DNA of 7,475 nucleotides from CBDUQI01 sp965369325. Lineage in GTDB: Bacteria > Pseudomonadota > Gammaproteobacteria > Steroidobacterales > JBCBZW01. Where the stretch lies: contig CBDUQI010000253.1 in NCBI GenBank assembly GCA_965369325.1, positions 1-7,475 on the forward strand, written 5' to 3'. The notes under the pieces are model-generated. The model saw nothing but the letters and a program-made list of their open reading frames with translations. It was not told where the DNA came from and made no database searches. The translations under genes were made by a program, and so were the position numbers. Below, piece after piece: positions 6,296 through 7,475 of the stretch (within the stretch, counting starts at the first letter, position 1; every line of letters begins with the position of its first letter).

Positions 6296-7475
6296 ATGCA
6301 TGCGAGCTTTACCGACCAAGAAGTAGCCTTCCGCCAGGAAGTGCATGATTTCTTTGCCAATGACTATCCTCAAGAGGTGCTCGCCAAAGTCGCCCAGCGT
6401 CAACGCCTGAGCAAGCAGGACTACGTAAACGGGCAACAAGCACTGCATGCTCGCGGTTGGGCAGGTGTCAACTGGCCCACGGAATATGGCGGAACCGGTT
6501 GGACGGCTACCCAGCGCTACATCTTTCAGGATGAGGCCGCGCAGGCGCGGATGCCCGCAATCATCCCGTTCGGCCTGAGCATGGTAGGCCCGGTGATCTA
6601 CACCTTCGGCAATCAGGCGCAAAAAGACCGCTTCCTGCCGGACATCCTGAGTTCAAGAGTATGGTGGTGTCAGGGATACTCCGAGCCGGGATCGGGCTCA
6701 GATCTGGCCTCGCTTAGCACCCGGGCGGACCTGGCGGGCGATCACTATGTGGTGAACGGCACAAAAACCTGGACCACACTGGGGCAGCACGCCGACTGGA
6801 TATTTCTGCTCGCGCGCACCGATACGGATACCGCACGCAAGCAACAGGGCATCAGCTTCATGGTGGCCGACATGCGCACGCCCGGGATTACCGTGCGCCC
6901 CATCATTACCATTGATGGTGGCCATGAGGTTAACGAAGTGCACTTTGAGAACGTGCGCATTCCGCTCGATAACCTGATCGGCGAGCCGGGTAAGGGCTGG
7001 AGCTACGGTAAGGTGCTGTTGCAACACGAGCGCACCGGCATCGCTGATGTCGCCCGCAGCAAAGTGCTGCTGGAAGACCTCTACGCGATGGCACACTCAG
7101 CGCCCGACGGCGGTCAACCGATGATTGAGGACAACGCTTTCCGGCGCAAACTGGCGCAGGTAAAGATAGACCTGCTGGCGCTGGAGTACACCGAGCTACG
7201 CACGCTAGCTTCCGTGAGCAGCGGTGGCGCCCCCGGCCCGGAATCCTCCATCCTGAAAATCAAAGGCTCGGAGATTCAGCAGACCCTGCGCGCGCTGCAC
7301 ATGGAACTGGCCGGCTACTATGCGCTGGCGTACGTGCCGGAGCAGTTCGAGGGGAGCGACGTTGCTGGCAGAATCGGCGGACTCAATATGGCGGATGCCG
7401 CGCCGGTGTACTTCAACTACCGCAAGGCCAGCATTTACGGCGGATCCAACGAGATTCAGCGCAACATCATCGCCA
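6296..7475 (+). CDS. Acyl-CoA dehydrogenase (PimC-like large-subunit family), 3' end cut by window
   Basis: This FAD-dependent flavoprotein family introduces the alpha,beta double bond in acyl-CoA during beta-oxidation, passing electrons to ETF. The frame stays open from ATG 6296 through base 7475 (393 codons), with no stop before the edge. Visible are the N-terminal helical domain (about 5-120), CQGYSEPGSGSDLASL (125-140, FAD/substrate loop), NGTKTWTTLGQHADWIF (154-170), the middle beta domain to about 230, HERTGIA (244-250), and the C-terminal signature YGGSNEIQRNIIA (381-393). Family members are about 395-400 residues, so only a few are missing. The MCAD-type catalytic Glu before the signature glycine is Gly382 here. 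Glu245 in HER sits where isovaleryl-CoA dehydrogenase has its base and is the likely substitute. PIITIDGGHEVNEVHF recalls the pimeloyl-CoA dehydrogenase large subunit PimC, which works with a small subunit. That partner would be just beyond the window. AGGA 7 bp upstream supports the start. The exact substrate is unknown. Confidence 0.93.
   Translation, partial: MHASFTDQEVAFRQEVHDFFANDYPQEVLAKVAQRQRLSKQDYVNGQQALHARGWAGVNWPTEYGGTGWTATQRYIFQDEAAQARMPAIIPFGLSMVGPVIYTFGNQAQKDRFLPDILSSRVWWCQGYSEPGSGSDLASLSTRADLAGDHYVVNGTKTWTTLGQHADWIFLLARTDTDTARKQQGISFMVADMRTPGITVRPIITIDGGHEVNEVHFENVRIPLDNLIGEPGKGWSYGKVLLQHERTGIADVARSKVLLEDLYAMAHSAPDGGQPMIEDNAFRRKLAQVKIDLLALEYTELRTLASVSSGGAPGPESSILKIKGSEIQQTLRALHMELAGYYALAYVPEQFEGSDVAGRIGGLNMADAAPVYFNYRKASIYGGSNEIQRNIIA

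Noticed and set aside
1..7475. Mobile element, CRISPR array, defence system or other novel system
   Set aside because: There are no transposase, integrase, direct-repeat array or nuclease signatures; every sizeable stretch belongs to a recognisable metabolic gene.

Overview
The window is GC-rich, almost fully coding chromosomal DNA. It looks like a gammaproteobacterium: the AMP nucleosidase closely follows the Escherichia coli Amn sequence from memory. The remaining genes (a human-type deoxyribose-phosphate aldolase, a tandem-domain ALDH16, a PimC-like acyl-CoA dehydrogenase) fit an environmental, possibly marine, heterotroph. That finer placement is a guess. I see no mobile element, tRNA, rRNA or CRISPR array.

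Layout: (1) A plus-strand run holds the 3' part of deoC (1-602), a complete two-domain ALDH16-family aldehyde dehydrogenase (630-3044) and AMP nucleosidase amn (3083-4540). The gaps are 27 and 38 bp, so these are probably one operon entering from the left. (2) A minus-strand pair meets it tail to tail: an adenosine/adenine deaminase (6173-5136) and a LOG-type nucleotide phosphoribohydrolase (5139-4561). They are joined by an ATGA stop/start overlap. The two operons are separated by 20 bp that hold most of a strong palindrome. (3) A 122-bp divergent spacer (6174-6295) carries two inverted repeats. (4) A plus-strand acyl-CoA dehydrogenase (6296 to the end) is cut by the window edge just before its stop.

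Five of the six genes belong to nucleotide and nucleoside breakdown or salvage. DeoC splits deoxyribose-5-phosphate into acetaldehyde and glyceraldehyde-3-phosphate, and the adjacent ALDH16 could oxidise the acetaldehyde to acetate. Amn splits AMP into adenine and ribose-5-phosphate. The deaminase would convert adenosine or adenine to inosine or hypoxanthine, and the LOG protein would release bases from nucleoside monophosphates. The acyl-CoA dehydrogenase starts a separate acyl-CoA/fatty-acid unit.

The enzyme families are all known, and I do not see an undescribed system. The most interesting points are the pairing of ALDH16 with DERA inside a purine-salvage locus, two unrelated AMP-cleaving enzymes placed tail to tail, and the palindromes at the convergent and divergent junctions.
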